NCBI RefSeq assembly: GCF_004792665.1
Contig: NZ_SRZX01000006.1
Span: 124,001 to 188,000 of the forward strand
Source of the DNA: Marinobacter orientalis
GTDB lineage: Bacteria > Pseudomonadota > Gammaproteobacteria > Pseudomonadales > Oleiphilaceae
Direction: 5' to 3'
DNA: 64,000 bases
The translations under genes and the position numbers were made by a program. Position 1 is the stretch's first letter, and every line of letters begins with the position of its first letter. The notes beneath the pieces are model-generated. The model saw only the letters and a list, made by a program, of their open reading frames with translations. It was not told the DNA's origin and searched no databases. This document shows, in pieces, positions 1 to 8,983 of the stretch.

Positions 1-2
1 TT

Positions 3-671
3 CTTCAGTGGATCTGGCGCTGGCCGGGCCCTGTGTTTTCCTCTGTGTTCCAGGGCGGTATTCGCTTCAACTCCTACGTTGCACTGGCCGCGGCGGGCAT
101 GTTGCTCGGGGATGAAGGGCTGTCCCTGATTGCTATCGCGGTGGCGGTCAAGGTTCCATTGCTCAACCTGCTGTGCATCCTGATGTTTTCCATGGTTGCC
201 GGTAACGGTGCGGTGAAACTGCGGGCTGTCCTCCGGGCAATTGTTTCCAACCCGCTGATTATCGGTTCTGTGGTGGGGATGGTCTGGAGTTATTTCCGGA
301 TCGGATTCCATCCACTGATGGCAGGCATTCTCGAACCCCTGAGCGATCTGGCCCTGCCTCTGGGCCTGATGACCGTGGGTGCCGGCCTGCAACTGAAGGC
401 TCTGCGGGGTGCTTCGATGCCGTTTCTGGTGTCTTCCGCCGCCAAGCTGGTGGGCTTTCCACTACTGACCGCGGGTCTGGCGATGCTGTTAGGTATGGAG
501 GGGCTGATGGTGCAGGTGGCCGTACTGCTGGCAGCCCTGCCCACGGCTACTTCATCCTACATTCTGGCTCGCCAGTTGGGAGGTGACGCGTCACTGATGG
601 CGGGCATCATCAGTGGCCAGACATTGCTGGCCATGGTGACCATTCCGCTGTTACTGGGCATGCTCTGGTAG
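3..671 (+). CDS. AEC-family (auxin efflux carrier-like) permease, 5' truncated
   Basis: Inner-membrane transporter of the AEC/Mem_trans family, whose bacterial members export or exchange small organic acids; the substrate cannot be told here. The visible part is almost entirely hydrophobic and forms the C-terminal half, with segments around 'FNSYVALAAAGMLLG' and a terminal helix ending in LLLGMLW. The reading frame is open to the left edge, so the true start lies outside the window; an internal GTG at 33 is probably not the start. The last 21 bases overlap the convergent znuA gene. Confidence 0.8.
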   Translation, partial: LQWIWRWPGPVFSSVFQGGIRFNSYVALAAAGMLLGDEGLSLIAIAVAVKVPLLNLLCILMFSMVAGNGAVKLRAVLRAIVSNPLIIGSVVGMVWSYFRIGFHPLMAGILEPLSDLALPLGLMTVGAGLQLKALRGASMPFLVSSAAKLVGFPLLTAGLAMLLGMEGLMVQVAVLLAALPTATSSYILARQLGGDASLMAGIISGQTLLAMVTIPLLLGMLW

Positions 672-1574
672 ACATCGGAGTATGGCGTCGGCGAGGCCTT
701 GCTGGAAGGTGATATACCCGTCGCGGTCGGGCTCGATGTCCGTTGCCAGCGGGTCCCAGGTGCTGAAGATTATATCCAGGCCTTCGGTAATCGAACGCCA
801 CCACTGGCGATTGAACTGGGGCTCTGTCAGCAGGCAGGGCTGGTTTGCATTGCGCAGTTTCTGCTGGACTTCGGCAATGTGTCTGGCACCGGGAGACAGC
901 TCGGGGTTCAGGGTCAGAATACCTTCCAGTTTCAGCCCGTAGTGCTCAATGAAACGGCTGAAGGCATTGTGGTAGGTAAACAGATCAATGTCTGCTACCG
1001 GCTTCAGCCGGGTGGTGATGTCATTTTCAGCAGCTGACAGGTTGCGCTCAAATCTTTCCAGGTTCGCGTCAAGGGCGTCCAGGTCTGCGCCCTCCTGCTG
1101 TGACAGTACCTTGTGTATGTCTTTTGCCATCTCCAGTGCCAGCGCCGGGTCCAGCCATATATGGGGATCTTCACCGTCGCCATGATCATGGCCGTGGCCG
1201 TCATGGCCATGGTGCTCTTCATCGGCATCAGTGTCAGGTACGTTTTCCCCGTGCATCAGTGAATAGGTCCGGTCGCGGAACTCGTTACCGCTGAGCAGGC
1301 GCGTCAGAAAGGTTTCCAGTTCCGGGCCCACCCAGAAGATGGCATCGGCATTTTCCAGTGCGCGGCGCTGGGACGGCTTCATGGAATAGTTATGGGGGCT
1401 GTCGCCGGGCCGGACCAGGGTAGTGACTTCCACATCATCGGTTGCCACGGCCTCTACCAGCAGTTCGACAGGTTTGAGCGAAGTCACGACCTGAGTGGCT
1501 GCGAGCGCGCTGGCGGATCCGAGGATTGCGGCGAATCCCGCTGCGGTGAATGCGGCAAAACGGTTGGCGATCAT
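651..1574 (-). CDS. znuA: Zinc ABC transporter periplasmic binding protein ZnuA
   Basis: Captures Zn2+ in the periplasm for a ZnuBC importer. About 307 residues: a signal peptide ending near SASALAA, the family motif 'RPGDSPHNYSMKPSQ' with a metal-ligand His, then the His/Asp-rich loop (HHGHDGHGHDHGDGEDPH) typical of ZnuA, followed by 'FTYHNAFSRF' and 'LTEPQF' cluster-A9 motifs. I chose the ATG at 1574; a start further upstream at 1619 would place the Zur box inside the gene. No znuBC genes are nearby, so this is an orphan binding protein within the window. Control is expected through the Zur site just upstream. Confidence 0.92.
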   Translation of the reverse strand: MIANRFAAFTAAGFAAILGSASALAATQVVTSLKPVELLVEAVATDDVEVTTLVRPGDSPHNYSMKPSQRRALENADAIFWVGPELETFLTRLLSGNEFRDRTYSLMHGENVPDTDADEEHHGHDGHGHDHGDGEDPHIWLDPALALEMAKDIHKVLSQQEGADLDALDANLERFERNLSAAENDITTRLKPVADIDLFTYHNAFSRFIEHYGLKLEGILTLNPELSPGARHIAEVQQKLRNANQPCLLTEPQFNRQWWRSITEGLDIIFSTWDPLATDIEPDRDGYITFQQGLADAILRCLPEHAQ

Positions 1575-1604
1575 GATCAGTAAGGCCTCGAAAATTAATG
1601 ATAC

Positions 1605-1617
1605 GTTATAATATAAC
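1605..1617. promoter_or_regulatory. Zur operator upstream of znuA
   Basis: The 13-mer GTTATAATATAAC is palindromic except for its central base and matches the known gammaproteobacterial Zur core (GTTATA-N-TATAAC type). It sits 30 bases upstream of the znuA ATG, where bound Zur would block transcription when zinc is replete. The gltX gene lies on the other side but starts more than 100 bases away. Confidence 0.85.
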
Positions 1618-1654
1618 AATATAGCGCGCAGATGAAGCGGATTTGCGCCGGTCC

Positions 1655-1683
1655 ATGCGAAATCCGGCCGTGGCCGGTATAAT
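1655..1683 (+). promoter_or_regulatory. Candidate gltX promoter
   Basis: A perfect TATAAT -10 box at 1678-1683 lies 52 bases before the gltX ATG. The -35 region at 17-bp spacing (ATGCGA) is weak, matching TTGACA at three positions. Confidence 0.5.
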
Positions 1684-1735
1684 GCGTGGCTTTCAACGCA
1701 CAGCCTTCATCAGGCAGTAACCCCAGGAAACTTTC

Positions 1736-3229
1736 ATGACCGTACGCACCCGAATCGCACCGTCGCCCACCGGTGATCCCCACGTTGGTACCGCCTACGT
1801 GGCGCTGTTTAACCTGTGCTTTGCCCGGCAGCATGGCGGCCAGTTTATTCTGCGGATTGAAGATACGGATCAGGTTCGCAGCACCGATGAATCCGAACAG
1901 GACATCCTGAACGCCTTGCGCTGGCTCGGACTGGAATGGGACGAGGGCCCGGATGTCGGCGGCCCCTACGGCCCCTACAGGCAGTCCGAGCGCAAGGACT
2001 CCTACCGACAGTTCGCGCTTGATCTGGTCACCAGGGGGCATGCCTTTTACTGTTTCCGTACCCCGGCAGAACTGGATGCCATCCGCGAGGAACGCAAGGC
2101 CCGGGGCCTGAACCCCGGCATTAAAGGCGACCTGGAGTTGCCGGAAGAGGAGGTCAAGCGCCGCCTGGATGCAGGAGAGCCTTACGTGATCCGCATGAAG
2201 GTACCGGAGAACGGCATCTGCGAGATTGAGGACATGCTCCGTGGCACCATCGAGATCGACTGGTCCCAGGTGGACAGCCAGATCCTGCTGAAATCCGATG
2301 GCATGCCCACCTACCATCTGGCCAATGTGGTGGACGACCACCTGATGGAAATCAGCCACGTGTTGCGTGGTGAAGAGTGGATCAACTCCGCTCCCAAGCA
2401 TAAGCTGCTGTACGAATACTTCGGCTGGGATATGCCGGTGCTGTGTCATCTGCCGCTACTGCGCAATCCTGACAAGAGCAAACTGTCCAAGCGCAAGAAT
2501 CCCACCAGCATCAACTTCTATGAGCGCATGGGTTTTCTGCCGGAGGCAGTGACCAACTACCTCGGTCGCATGGGCTGGTCAATGCCGGACGAGCGGGAAA
2601 AGTTTACCCTGGAAGAAATGATCGAGCACTTCGACATCCAGCGTGTTTCCCTGGGTGGCCCGGTTTTCGACGTGGAAAAACTGCGCTGGCTCAACGGCCA
2701 GTGGATCCGCGACGATCTCAGTGACGACCAGTTCATTGAGCGCATGCGTAACTGGTGGTTCAACGAACAGGCCCTGCGGGAGCTGGTACCACACATCAAG
2801 GGCAGGGCAGAGGTCTTCAGTGATGTGGCGCCGATGTCCTCGTTCATGTTCTCCGGCATGCTTGACCTCAAGCCGGAAGACTTCAGCCACAACAAACTCG
2901 AGGAAGCCCGGGTAAAGCGCGTGCTCCAGTTTACCCTCTGGAAGCTGGAGGCCCAGCGTCACTGGCGCAAGGACAACATCTTTGCCGATATCAAAACCCT
3001 GGCCAAGGCCATGGAACTGAAAATGGGCGATTTCATGTTTGCTATCTTCGTGGCAATTGCCGGCACCCCCAATTCCTGGTCCGTGATGGACTCCATGGCT
3101 ATTCTTGGCCCGGACATGACGCGGTCCCGCCTGCGCCATGCGCTTGAAGTCCTGGGCGGTTTTTCCAAAAAGGAAACGAAAAGAGTGGAGAAGGAATACG
3201 CAGCTCTGCTTGCCGGGCAACCAGATTGA
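1736..3229 (+). CDS. gltX: Glutamyl-tRNA synthetase
   Basis: Charges tRNA-Glu with glutamate in the cytoplasm (class Ib aminoacyl-tRNA synthetase). The 497 residues match the usual family length. The HIGH-type signature [11 protein letters not shown] is at residues 9-19, 'RIEDTD' follows, and the KMSKS-type loop KLSKR is near residue 249. The four-Cys zinc motif of the E. coli enzyme is not seen. A tRNA-Glu gene lies only 185 bases downstream, so enzyme and substrate genes are neighbours, though the tRNAs have their own promoter. Confidence 0.97.
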   Translation: MTVRTRIAPSPTGDPHVGTAYVALFNLCFARQHGGQFILRIEDTDQVRSTDESEQDILNALRWLGLEWDEGPDVGGPYGPYRQSERKDSYRQFALDLVTRGHAFYCFRTPAELDAIREERKARGLNPGIKGDLELPEEEVKRRLDAGEPYVIRMKVPENGICEIEDMLRGTIEIDWSQVDSQILLKSDGMPTYHLANVVDDHLMEISHVLRGEEWINSAPKHKLLYEYFGWDMPVLCHLPLLRNPDKSKLSKRKNPTSINFYERMGFLPEAVTNYLGRMGWSMPDEREKFTLEEMIEHFDIQRVSLGGPVFDVEKLRWLNGQWIRDDLSDDQFIERMRNWWFNEQALRELVPHIKGRAEVFSDVAPMSSFMFSGMLDLKPEDFSHNKLEEARVKRVLQFTLWKLEAQRHWRKDNIFADIKTLAKAMELKMGDFMFAIFVAIAGTPNSWSVMDSMAILGPDMTRSRLRHALEVLGGFSKKETKRVEKEYAALLAGQPD

Positions 3230-3290
3230 TGAATTAATGAGCGGTTCTGACAGGGATGTCCGCTAAACTGAAAAAACGTTGGGAAAAAGG

Positions 3291-3319
3291 TTGACGCCTC
3301 GGGGGGCGATCCTTAATAT
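3291..3319 (+). promoter_or_regulatory. Promoter of the tRNA-Ala/tRNA-Glu unit
   Basis: TTGACG, a 17-bp spacer, then TAATAT (3314-3319) place the transcription start about 6 bases before the mature tRNA-Ala 5' end. The stretch after the -10 is GC-rich (CGCAGCCG), like the discriminators of stringently controlled stable-RNA promoters. Confidence 0.7.
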
Positions 3320-3331
3320 ACGCAGCCGTTG

Positions 3332-3407
3332 GGGGCCATAGCTCAGCTGGGAGAGCGCAACACTGGCAGTGTTGAGGTCAGCGGTTCGATCCCGCTTGGC
3401 TCCACCA
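3332..3407 (+). tRNA. tRNA-Ala (anticodon GGC)
   Basis: A 76-base cloverleaf with encoded CCA. The acceptor arm GGGGCCA pairs with TGGCTCC and contains the G3:U70 wobble that identifies alanine tRNAs. The anticodon loop CTGGCAG puts GGC at 3365-3367, and the T-loop GTTCGAT is intact. Confidence 0.97.
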
Positions 3408-3414
3408 ATTTCTA

Positions 3415-3490
3415 GTCCCCTTCGTCTAGTGGCCTAGGACTCCGCCCTTTCACGGCGGCAACACCGGTTCGAACCCGGTAGGGGACGCCA
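3415..3490 (+). tRNA. tRNA-Glu (anticodon TTC)
   Basis: A 76-base cloverleaf: acceptor GTCCCCT pairs with AGGGGAC, and the anticodon stem CCGCC/GGCGG encloses loop CTTTCAC with TTC at 3449-3451. The T-arm is CCGGTTCGAACCCGG. The mature 3' end reads GCCA. It is seven bases after tRNA-Ala and probably co-transcribed with it. Confidence 0.97.
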
Positions 3491-3531
3491 ATACGGCTTA
3501 ACCGGATTAGTCCCCCGGTAAGCCATCAAAG

Positions 3532-3555
3532 AAACCGCCTTCGGGCGGTTTTTTT
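3532..3555 (+). terminator. Rho-independent terminator of the tRNA unit
   Basis: AAACCGCC and GGCGGTTT form an 8-bp stem with a stable TTCG tetraloop, followed by a T run. It lies 41 bases after tRNA-Glu. Confidence 0.9.
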
Positions 3556-3582
3556 GATTGAAACAGGGCCTGTTGTAATTTC

Positions 3583-4062
3583 TTACTCCAGCCCTTCCAC
3601 CGGGATCGTTCCGGTGTTCTTGATTTCCCGCAGCGCAAAGTTTGAGTTCACCTGCGCAATACCCTGCAAGGTAAAGATCTTTTCGTTGAGGAAGCGGTCG
3701 TAGCTGGCCATATCCGGCACGATGACCCTCAGCACGAAATCGGCATTCCCGGTAACGGCAAAACACTGCAGTACCTCCGGATAGCTGCTGACCTGCTGCT
3801 CGATCTCGGCAGTACTGTCGATGTTGTGCCGCTGCAATGACAGGTTAACGAGCACACACAGGCCCTGACCGATGCGTTCCGGGTCCACTCGTGCGGTATA
3901 GCCCTGAATGACACCGCTTTCCTCCAGAGTCCTTACCCGCCGCCAGCAAGCCGCCGGCGATAGCCCCACCTGTTCCGCCAGTAACTGGTTACTGATGCGA
4001 CCGTCCTGCTGAAGCGCGGACAGGATCCGTCTGTCCAGTTTATCGAGATCAACCTGTTTCAT
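3583..4062 (-). CDS. Lrp/AsnC-family transcriptional regulator
   Basis: Amino-acid-responsive DNA-binding protein of 159 residues. The N-terminal winged helix-turn-helix starts at 'LDRRILSALQQDGRISNQLLAEQVGLS' and is followed by the RAM/AsnC effector domain with 'FAVTGNADFVLRVIVPD' (the G-x-x-D-x-x-L motif). It is transcribed divergently from the indolepyruvate oxidoreductase gene with 157 bases between them. It is therefore the likely local regulator of the aromatic amino-acid degradation genes, by analogy with other Lrp proteins next to catabolic operons. The effector is unknown. Confidence 0.92.
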   Translation of the reverse strand: MKQVDLDKLDRRILSALQQDGRISNQLLAEQVGLSPAACWRRVRTLEESGVIQGYTARVDPERIGQGLCVLVNLSLQRHNIDSTAEIEQQVSSYPEVLQCFAVTGNADFVLRVIVPDMASYDRFLNEKIFTLQGIAQVNSNFALREIKNTGTIPVEGLE

Positions 4063-4219
4063 TTGGTAACACCTGATTTATGTCAAAGGTTCTTTCTTAT
4101 TATTGTCTTTTATCAAACAATCTTTCGCAAACTCTGAAAACTCTCCCCCAATAAGCAAGCACCTTTTGCCGACTTCCCTCTAGAATCCCGGTCATAAAAT
4201 CGACAACAAGGAGGGCGCC

Positions 4220-7200
4220 ATGTCCGCCGATACCCCGCAACTCGATAATTACAGACTGGAAGACCGCTACCTGCGGGAATCCGGCCGGGTTTTCCTGACC
4301 GGAACACAGGCTCTGGTCCGCATACCGCTGATGCAGGCAGCCCTGGATCGCAAGCAGGGGCTGAATACAGCAGGGCTGGTCAGCGGCTACCGGGGTTCTC
4401 CCCTGGGCGCCTACGACCAGGCACTATGGCAGGCCAAGACCTGGCTGGATGACAACCGCATCGATTTCGTTCCCGCCATTAACGAGGATCTTGCGGCCAC
4501 CATCATGCTGGGCACCCAGCAGGTGGAAACCGATGATGACCGGCAGGTGGATGGCGTATTCGGTCTCTGGTACGGCAAAGGCCCCGGCGTCGACCGCGCG
4601 GGCGATGCCCTCAAGCACGGCACTACCTATGGCTCGTCGCCCCATGGCGGTGTCCTGGTGGTTGCCGGTGATGACCATGGCTGCGTGTCCTCCTCCATGC
4701 CTCACCAGTCCGATGTGGCGTTCATGAGTTTCTTCATGCCTACCATCAACCCGGCCAACATCGCCGAGTACCTGGAATTCGGCCTCTGGGGCTACGCTCT
4801 GTCGCGTTACAGCGGCTGCTGGGTCGGGTTCAAGGCCATTTCCGAGACGGTTGAGAGTGCCGCGTCTGTAGAGCTGCCGCGCCAGCCCGAGTTCATAACA
4901 CCGGATGACTTCACCGCACCCGAAAGCGGCCTCCACTACCGCTGGCCGGATCTGCCGGGGCCCCAGCTGGAAACCCGCATCGAGCACAAGCTGGCGGCCG
5001 TGCAGGCTTTCGCCAGGGCCAACCCTATTGATCGTTGCCTGTTCAACAACACAGCAGCCCGCTTCGGTATCGTGACCACCGGCAAAGGCCACCTGGACCT
5101 GCTCGAAGCCCTGGATATGCTGGGCATTGATGAAGACCGGGCGCGGGAAATGGGGCTGGATATCTACAAAATCGGTATGGTCTGGCCACTGGAGCGCCGC
5201 GGCATTCTCAACTTCGTTCATGGCAAGGAAGAGGTGCTGGTGATCGAAGAGAAGCGGGGCATTATCGAGAGCCAGATCAAGGAGTACATGTCCGAGCCGG
5301 ATCGTCCCGGCGAAGTACTGATTACCGGTAAGCAGGACGAGCTGGGACGCCCGCTGATTCCCTACGTGGGCGAGCTGAGCCCGAAACTGGTTGCCGGTTA
5401 CCTCGCAGCCCGGCTTGGCCGCTTCTTTTCGGTGGACTTCAGCGAGCGCATGGCTCAAATCAGCGCGATGTCCACTGCCCAGGACCCGGGTGGCGTAAAG
5501 CGGATGCCCTATTTCTGCTCCGGATGCCCCCACAACACCTCCACCAAAGTGCCCGAGGGCAGCAAGGCTCTGGCAGGTATTGGCTGCCACTTCATGGCCT
5601 CATGGATGGGCCGGAACACCGAATCCCTGATCCAGATGGGCGGTGAAGGTGTCAACTGGATTGGCAAGAGCCGTTATACCGGCAATCCCCACGTGTTCCA
5701 GAACCTGGGTGAAGGCACCTATTTCCACTCCGGTTCCATGGCCATTCGCCAGGCGGTGGCGGCCGGAATCAACATCACCTACAAGATCCTGTTCAACGAT
5801 GCCGTCGCCATGACCGGTGGCCAGCCGGTGGATGGCCAGATTACCGTTCCCATGATTGCCCAGCAGGTAGCGTCCGAAGGCGTTCGCCGCGTAGTTGTGC
5901 TCAGCGACGAACCGGAAAAGTACGATGGGCATAAAGACCAGTTCCCGAAGGATGTAACCTTCCACGACCGCTCCGAACTGGATGCGGTTCAGCGTCAACT
6001 GCGGGATATTCCGGGCTGTACGGTGCTGATCTACGACCAGACCTGCGCCGCCGAAAAGCGCCGGCGGCGCAAGCGCAACCAGTTTCCGGATCCGGCGAAG
6101 CGGGCCTTTATCAACCATCATGTATGCGAGGGGTGTGGCGATTGTTCAGTGCAGTCCAACTGCCTCTCGGTTGTGCCCCGCAAAACCGAGCTCGGCCGCA
6201 AGCGCAAGATCGACCAGTCTTCCTGTAACAAGGACTTTTCCTGCGTCAATGGCTTCTGCCCCAGCTTCGTCACGATTGAAGGCGGGCAGCTGCGCAAGTC
6301 CCGGGGGATGGATACCGGCTCGGTGCTGACCAGCAGGCTGGCCAATGTTCCGGCTCCGGAACTTCCGGAAATGACAGGTTCCTACGATCTCCTCGTTGGT
6401 GGCGTCGGTGGCACCGGCGTGGTCACCGTGGGTCAGCTGATCACCATGGCCGCACACCTGGAATCCCGTGGCGCCTCGGTGCTGGACTTCATGGGTTTCG
6501 CCCAGAAAGGCGGCACTGTGCTGAGCTATGTGCGCATGGCCCCGTCTCCGGACAAACTGCACCAGGTAAGAATCAGCAACGGCCAGGCCGATGCGGTTAT
6601 CGCCTGCGATCTGGTGGTGGCTTCCTCCCAGAAGGCCCTGAGTACACTCAGGACAGAACACACCCGGATTGTTGCCAACGAAGCGGAACTGCCCACCGCC
6701 GACTACGTGCTTTACCGTGATGCCGACATGCAGGCCGACAAGCGACTGGGCCTGCTCCGTGACGCGGTCGGCGACGACCATTTCGATCAGCTTGATGCCA
6801 ACGGCATCGCCGAGAAGCTGATGGGAGATACCGTATTCTCCAACGTGATGATGCTCGGCTTTGCCTGGCAGAAAGGACTGCTGCCGCTGTCCGAAGCTGC
6901 TCTGATGAGAGCCATCGAACTTAATGGCGTTGCTATCGATCGCAACAAGGAAGCCTTCGGCTGGGGCCGTCTGGCTGCGGCTGATCCGGGCGCGGTAACA
7001 GATCTCCTGGATACCGGCGGCGCGAAAGTCGTCGATGCCAGACCCGAGCCGACCCTGGATGAGCTGGTCGAGATCCGCCACCGGCACCTGGTCAACTATC
7101 AGAGCCAGCGCTGGGCCGATCAGTACCGGGAGAGTGTTGCCAGAGTCCGTAAGGCCGAGGAAGCCCTGGGACAGACCAGCCTGCTTCTGACCAGGGCGGT

Positions 7201-7738
7201 TGCGCAGCAACTGTATCGCTTCATGGCCTACAAGGACGAATACGAAGTGGCCCGGCTGTTTGCGGAAACCGATTTCATGAAAGAAGTGAAGGAAACCTTT
7301 GAAGGTGACTTCAGGGTTCACTTTCATCTGGCGCCACCACTGCTCAACGGCGAAACCGATGCGCAGGGACGTCCGAAAAAACGCCGGTTCGGTCCCTGGA
7401 TGTTCCGCGCCTTCAGGTTGCTGGCAAAATTGCGCAGCCTGCGCGGAACCCCGGTGGACCCGTTCAGTTACTCGGCAGACCGGAAGCTGGATCGCGCCAT
7501 GCTCAAAGACTACCAGAACCTGGTGGCCCGCATTGTCCGGGAGCTGGACGCCAGCAACCACGAAACCTTCCTGCAGCTTGCGGAACTGCCGGCCGACGTG
7601 CGCGGCTTCGGACCCGTGCGCGAGCAGGCGGCAGAAGGCATCCGGGAAAAACGGGCCCAGCTGGTAAAGGCGCTGGACACCGGGCGCCCGACCCTCATCC
7701 GCACCCAGCAGGCCGACAGGGAGGTGGATCATGTTTGA
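4220..7738 (+). CDS. Fused indolepyruvate (aryl-pyruvate):ferredoxin oxidoreductase
   Basis: Oxidatively decarboxylates aryl-pyruvates, the transamination products of Trp, Phe and Tyr, to aryl-acetyl-CoA with ferredoxin as acceptor. The 1172 residues fuse both archaeal-type IOR subunits. The N-terminal part is the TPP-enzyme alpha-type region, with 'FCSGCPHN' near residue 430 and 'GIGCHFMASW'. A Cys-rich Fe-S segment (CEGCGDC...CLSV, then CNKDFSCVNGFCP) lies at about residues 635-680. The C-terminal gamma-type domain begins 'LLVGGVGGTGVVTVGQL'. A strong AAGGAGG precedes the ATG. The stop overlaps the aminotransferase start by 8 bases, implying translational coupling. Confidence 0.9.
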   Translation: MSADTPQLDNYRLEDRYLRESGRVFLTGTQALVRIPLMQAALDRKQGLNTAGLVSGYRGSPLGAYDQALWQAKTWLDDNRIDFVPAINEDLAATIMLGTQQVETDDDRQVDGVFGLWYGKGPGVDRAGDALKHGTTYGSSPHGGVLVVAGDDHGCVSSSMPHQSDVAFMSFFMPTINPANIAEYLEFGLWGYALSRYSGCWVGFKAISETVESAASVELPRQPEFITPDDFTAPESGLHYRWPDLPGPQLETRIEHKLAAVQAFARANPIDRCLFNNTAARFGIVTTGKGHLDLLEALDMLGIDEDRAREMGLDIYKIGMVWPLERRGILNFVHGKEEVLVIEEKRGIIESQIKEYMSEPDRPGEVLITGKQDELGRPLIPYVGELSPKLVAGYLAARLGRFFSVDFSERMAQISAMSTAQDPGGVKRMPYFCSGCPHNTSTKVPEGSKALAGIGCHFMASWMGRNTESLIQMGGEGVNWIGKSRYTGNPHVFQNLGEGTYFHSGSMAIRQAVAAGINITYKILFNDAVAMTGGQPVDGQITVPMIAQQVASEGVRRVVVLSDEPEKYDGHKDQFPKDVTFHDRSELDAVQRQLRDIPGCTVLIYDQTCAAEKRRRRKRNQFPDPAKRAFINHHVCEGCGDCSVQSNCLSVVPRKTELGRKRKIDQSSCNKDFSCVNGFCPSFVTIEGGQLRKSRGMDTGSVLTSRLANVPAPELPEMTGSYDLLVGGVGGTGVVTVGQLITMAAHLESRGASVLDFMGFAQKGGTVLSYVRMAPSPDKLHQVRISNGQADAVIACDLVVASSQKALSTLRTEHTRIVANEAELPTADYVLYRDADMQADKRLGLLRDAVGDDHFDQLDANGIAEKLMGDTVFSNVMMLGFAWQKGLLPLSEAALMRAIELNGVAIDRNKEAFGWGRLAAADPGAVTDLLDTGGAKVVDARPEPTLDELVEIRHRHLVNYQSQRWADQYRESVARVRKAEEALGQTSLLLTRAVAQQLYRFMAYKDEYEVARLFAETDFMKEVKETFEGDFRVHFHLAPPLLNGETDAQGRPKKRRFGPWMFRAFRLLAKLRSLRGTPVDPFSYSADRKLDRAMLKDYQNLVARIVRELDASNHETFLQLAELPADVRGFGPVREQAAEGIREKRAQLVKALDTGRPTLIRTQQADREVDHV

Positions 7739-8915
7739 GGCCCTGAAACCCCTGCCACAGGACCCGATCCTGCAACTGATGCAGACCTTCCGGGAAGACC
7801 CGCGGCCGGACAAGGTGGATCTGGGTATTGGTGTTTACAAGGATGATGCCGGCAATACGCCAATCATGGCCGCTGTGCACGAAGCCGAACGGCGTCTGCT
7901 GGATGGCGAAACCACAAAGAGTTATGTCGGGCCCGCGGGGTCTGCCGGGTTCAACAGTGCAATGGCGGAGCTGATCCTCGGAAGCGACAGCCCGCTGATC
8001 CGGGACCGTCGGATGTCTGTTGTCCAGGCTCCTGGTGGCTGTGGTGCCCTGCGCATGGCAGCCGAGTTTCTGCGTCGGTGCAAGCCGGATACCACCGTAT
8101 GGGTGAGCACCCCGACCTGGGCCAACCACCTTCCTCTGCTGGGCGGGGCCGGCCTGACCATCCGCGAATATCCGTACCTCAATCCAAAAACGCTGCAGGT
8201 AGAATTCGCGGCCATGCTGGAAACCCTTGAGGGGGCTGAAGCGGGAGACGTGGTATTGCTTCACGGCTGCTGTCACAACCCGTCAGGCGCCGATCTGAGC
8301 CTGGCACAATGGCAAGAAGTTACCACCCTGATTCAGCGCAAAGGTCTGCTACCTTTCGTGGACATGGCCTACCAGGGGCTTGGCGAGGGCCTGGAAACCG
8401 ATGCCGCAGGCCTGAGGCACCTCGCCGGAGAGGTGCCGGAGATGCTGATCGCCGCGTCCTGTTCCAAGAACTTCGGTCTGTACCGGGAGCGCACGGGGGC
8501 GCTGGCTCTTGTCTCTGCCACGGCCACCATCACGTCGGCGGCCAACAGCCAGCTGCTGAGTATCATCCGTTCCCATTATTCCATGCCGCCGGCCCACGGT
8601 GCCGCCATCGTGGAGACGGTTCTCGGAGATGACAGGTTGCGGGCCCGGTGGCAGGGCGAGCTGACGGCAATGTGCGAACGCATCCTGCACCTGCGCCATG
8701 CGTTTGCCGAGGCTCTGGCGCCGGTGGGTGATTTTGACTTTATCGCCCGACAACGTGGCATGTTCTCGTTCCTCCGGATCAGCCCGGAGCAGGTGGGCCG
8801 CTTACGTAAGGAGCATGGCATCTACATGCTGGATAGCAGCCGGGTAAATATGGCAGGCCTGAATGACCGGGTCCTGCCAGGGGTGGCTGCCGCAATCGGC
8901 GACGTCCTGAGGTAA
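7731..8915 (+). CDS. Aromatic amino-acid aminotransferase (class I, PLP)
   Basis: Transfers the amino group from Tyr, Phe, Trp or Asp to a 2-oxo acid in the cytoplasm. The 394 residues follow the AspC/TyrB pattern: 'FEALKPLPQDPILQLMQTFREDPRPDKVDLGIGVYKDD' at the N terminus, 'HNPSGADL' and the PLP-lysine context 'SCSKNFGLYRERTGAL'. It overlaps the upstream oxidoreductase, so the pair would convert an aromatic amino acid to the aryl-pyruvate and then to the acyl-CoA. The context favours aromatic over aspartate substrates, but sequence alone cannot separate AspC from TyrB. Confidence 0.88.
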   Translation: MFEALKPLPQDPILQLMQTFREDPRPDKVDLGIGVYKDDAGNTPIMAAVHEAERRLLDGETTKSYVGPAGSAGFNSAMAELILGSDSPLIRDRRMSVVQAPGGCGALRMAAEFLRRCKPDTTVWVSTPTWANHLPLLGGAGLTIREYPYLNPKTLQVEFAAMLETLEGAEAGDVVLLHGCCHNPSGADLSLAQWQEVTTLIQRKGLLPFVDMAYQGLGEGLETDAAGLRHLAGEVPEMLIAASCSKNFGLYRERTGALALVSATATITSAANSQLLSIIRSHYSMPPAHGAAIVETVLGDDRLRARWQGELTAMCERILHLRHAFAEALAPVGDFDFIARQRGMFSFLRISPEQVGRLRKEHGIYMLDSSRVNMAGLNDRVLPGVAAAIGDVLR

Positions 8916-8983
8916 GCGGCCAGTTCCGACATTGAACCAGACCAGAAACTCAATCCGACAAAAACAACTAGCCGGAGAACACA

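Noticed and set aside
1575..1619. An upstream ATG for znuA at 1619
   Set aside because: It would place the Zur operator inside the coding sequence and add residues before a good signal peptide.
6146..7813. A long open frame (555 codons) antisense to the indolepyruvate oxidoreductase gene
   Set aside because: It mirrors the codon pattern of a clearly conserved gene on the other strand, has no recognisable domains and no SD; typical of GC-rich coding sequence.
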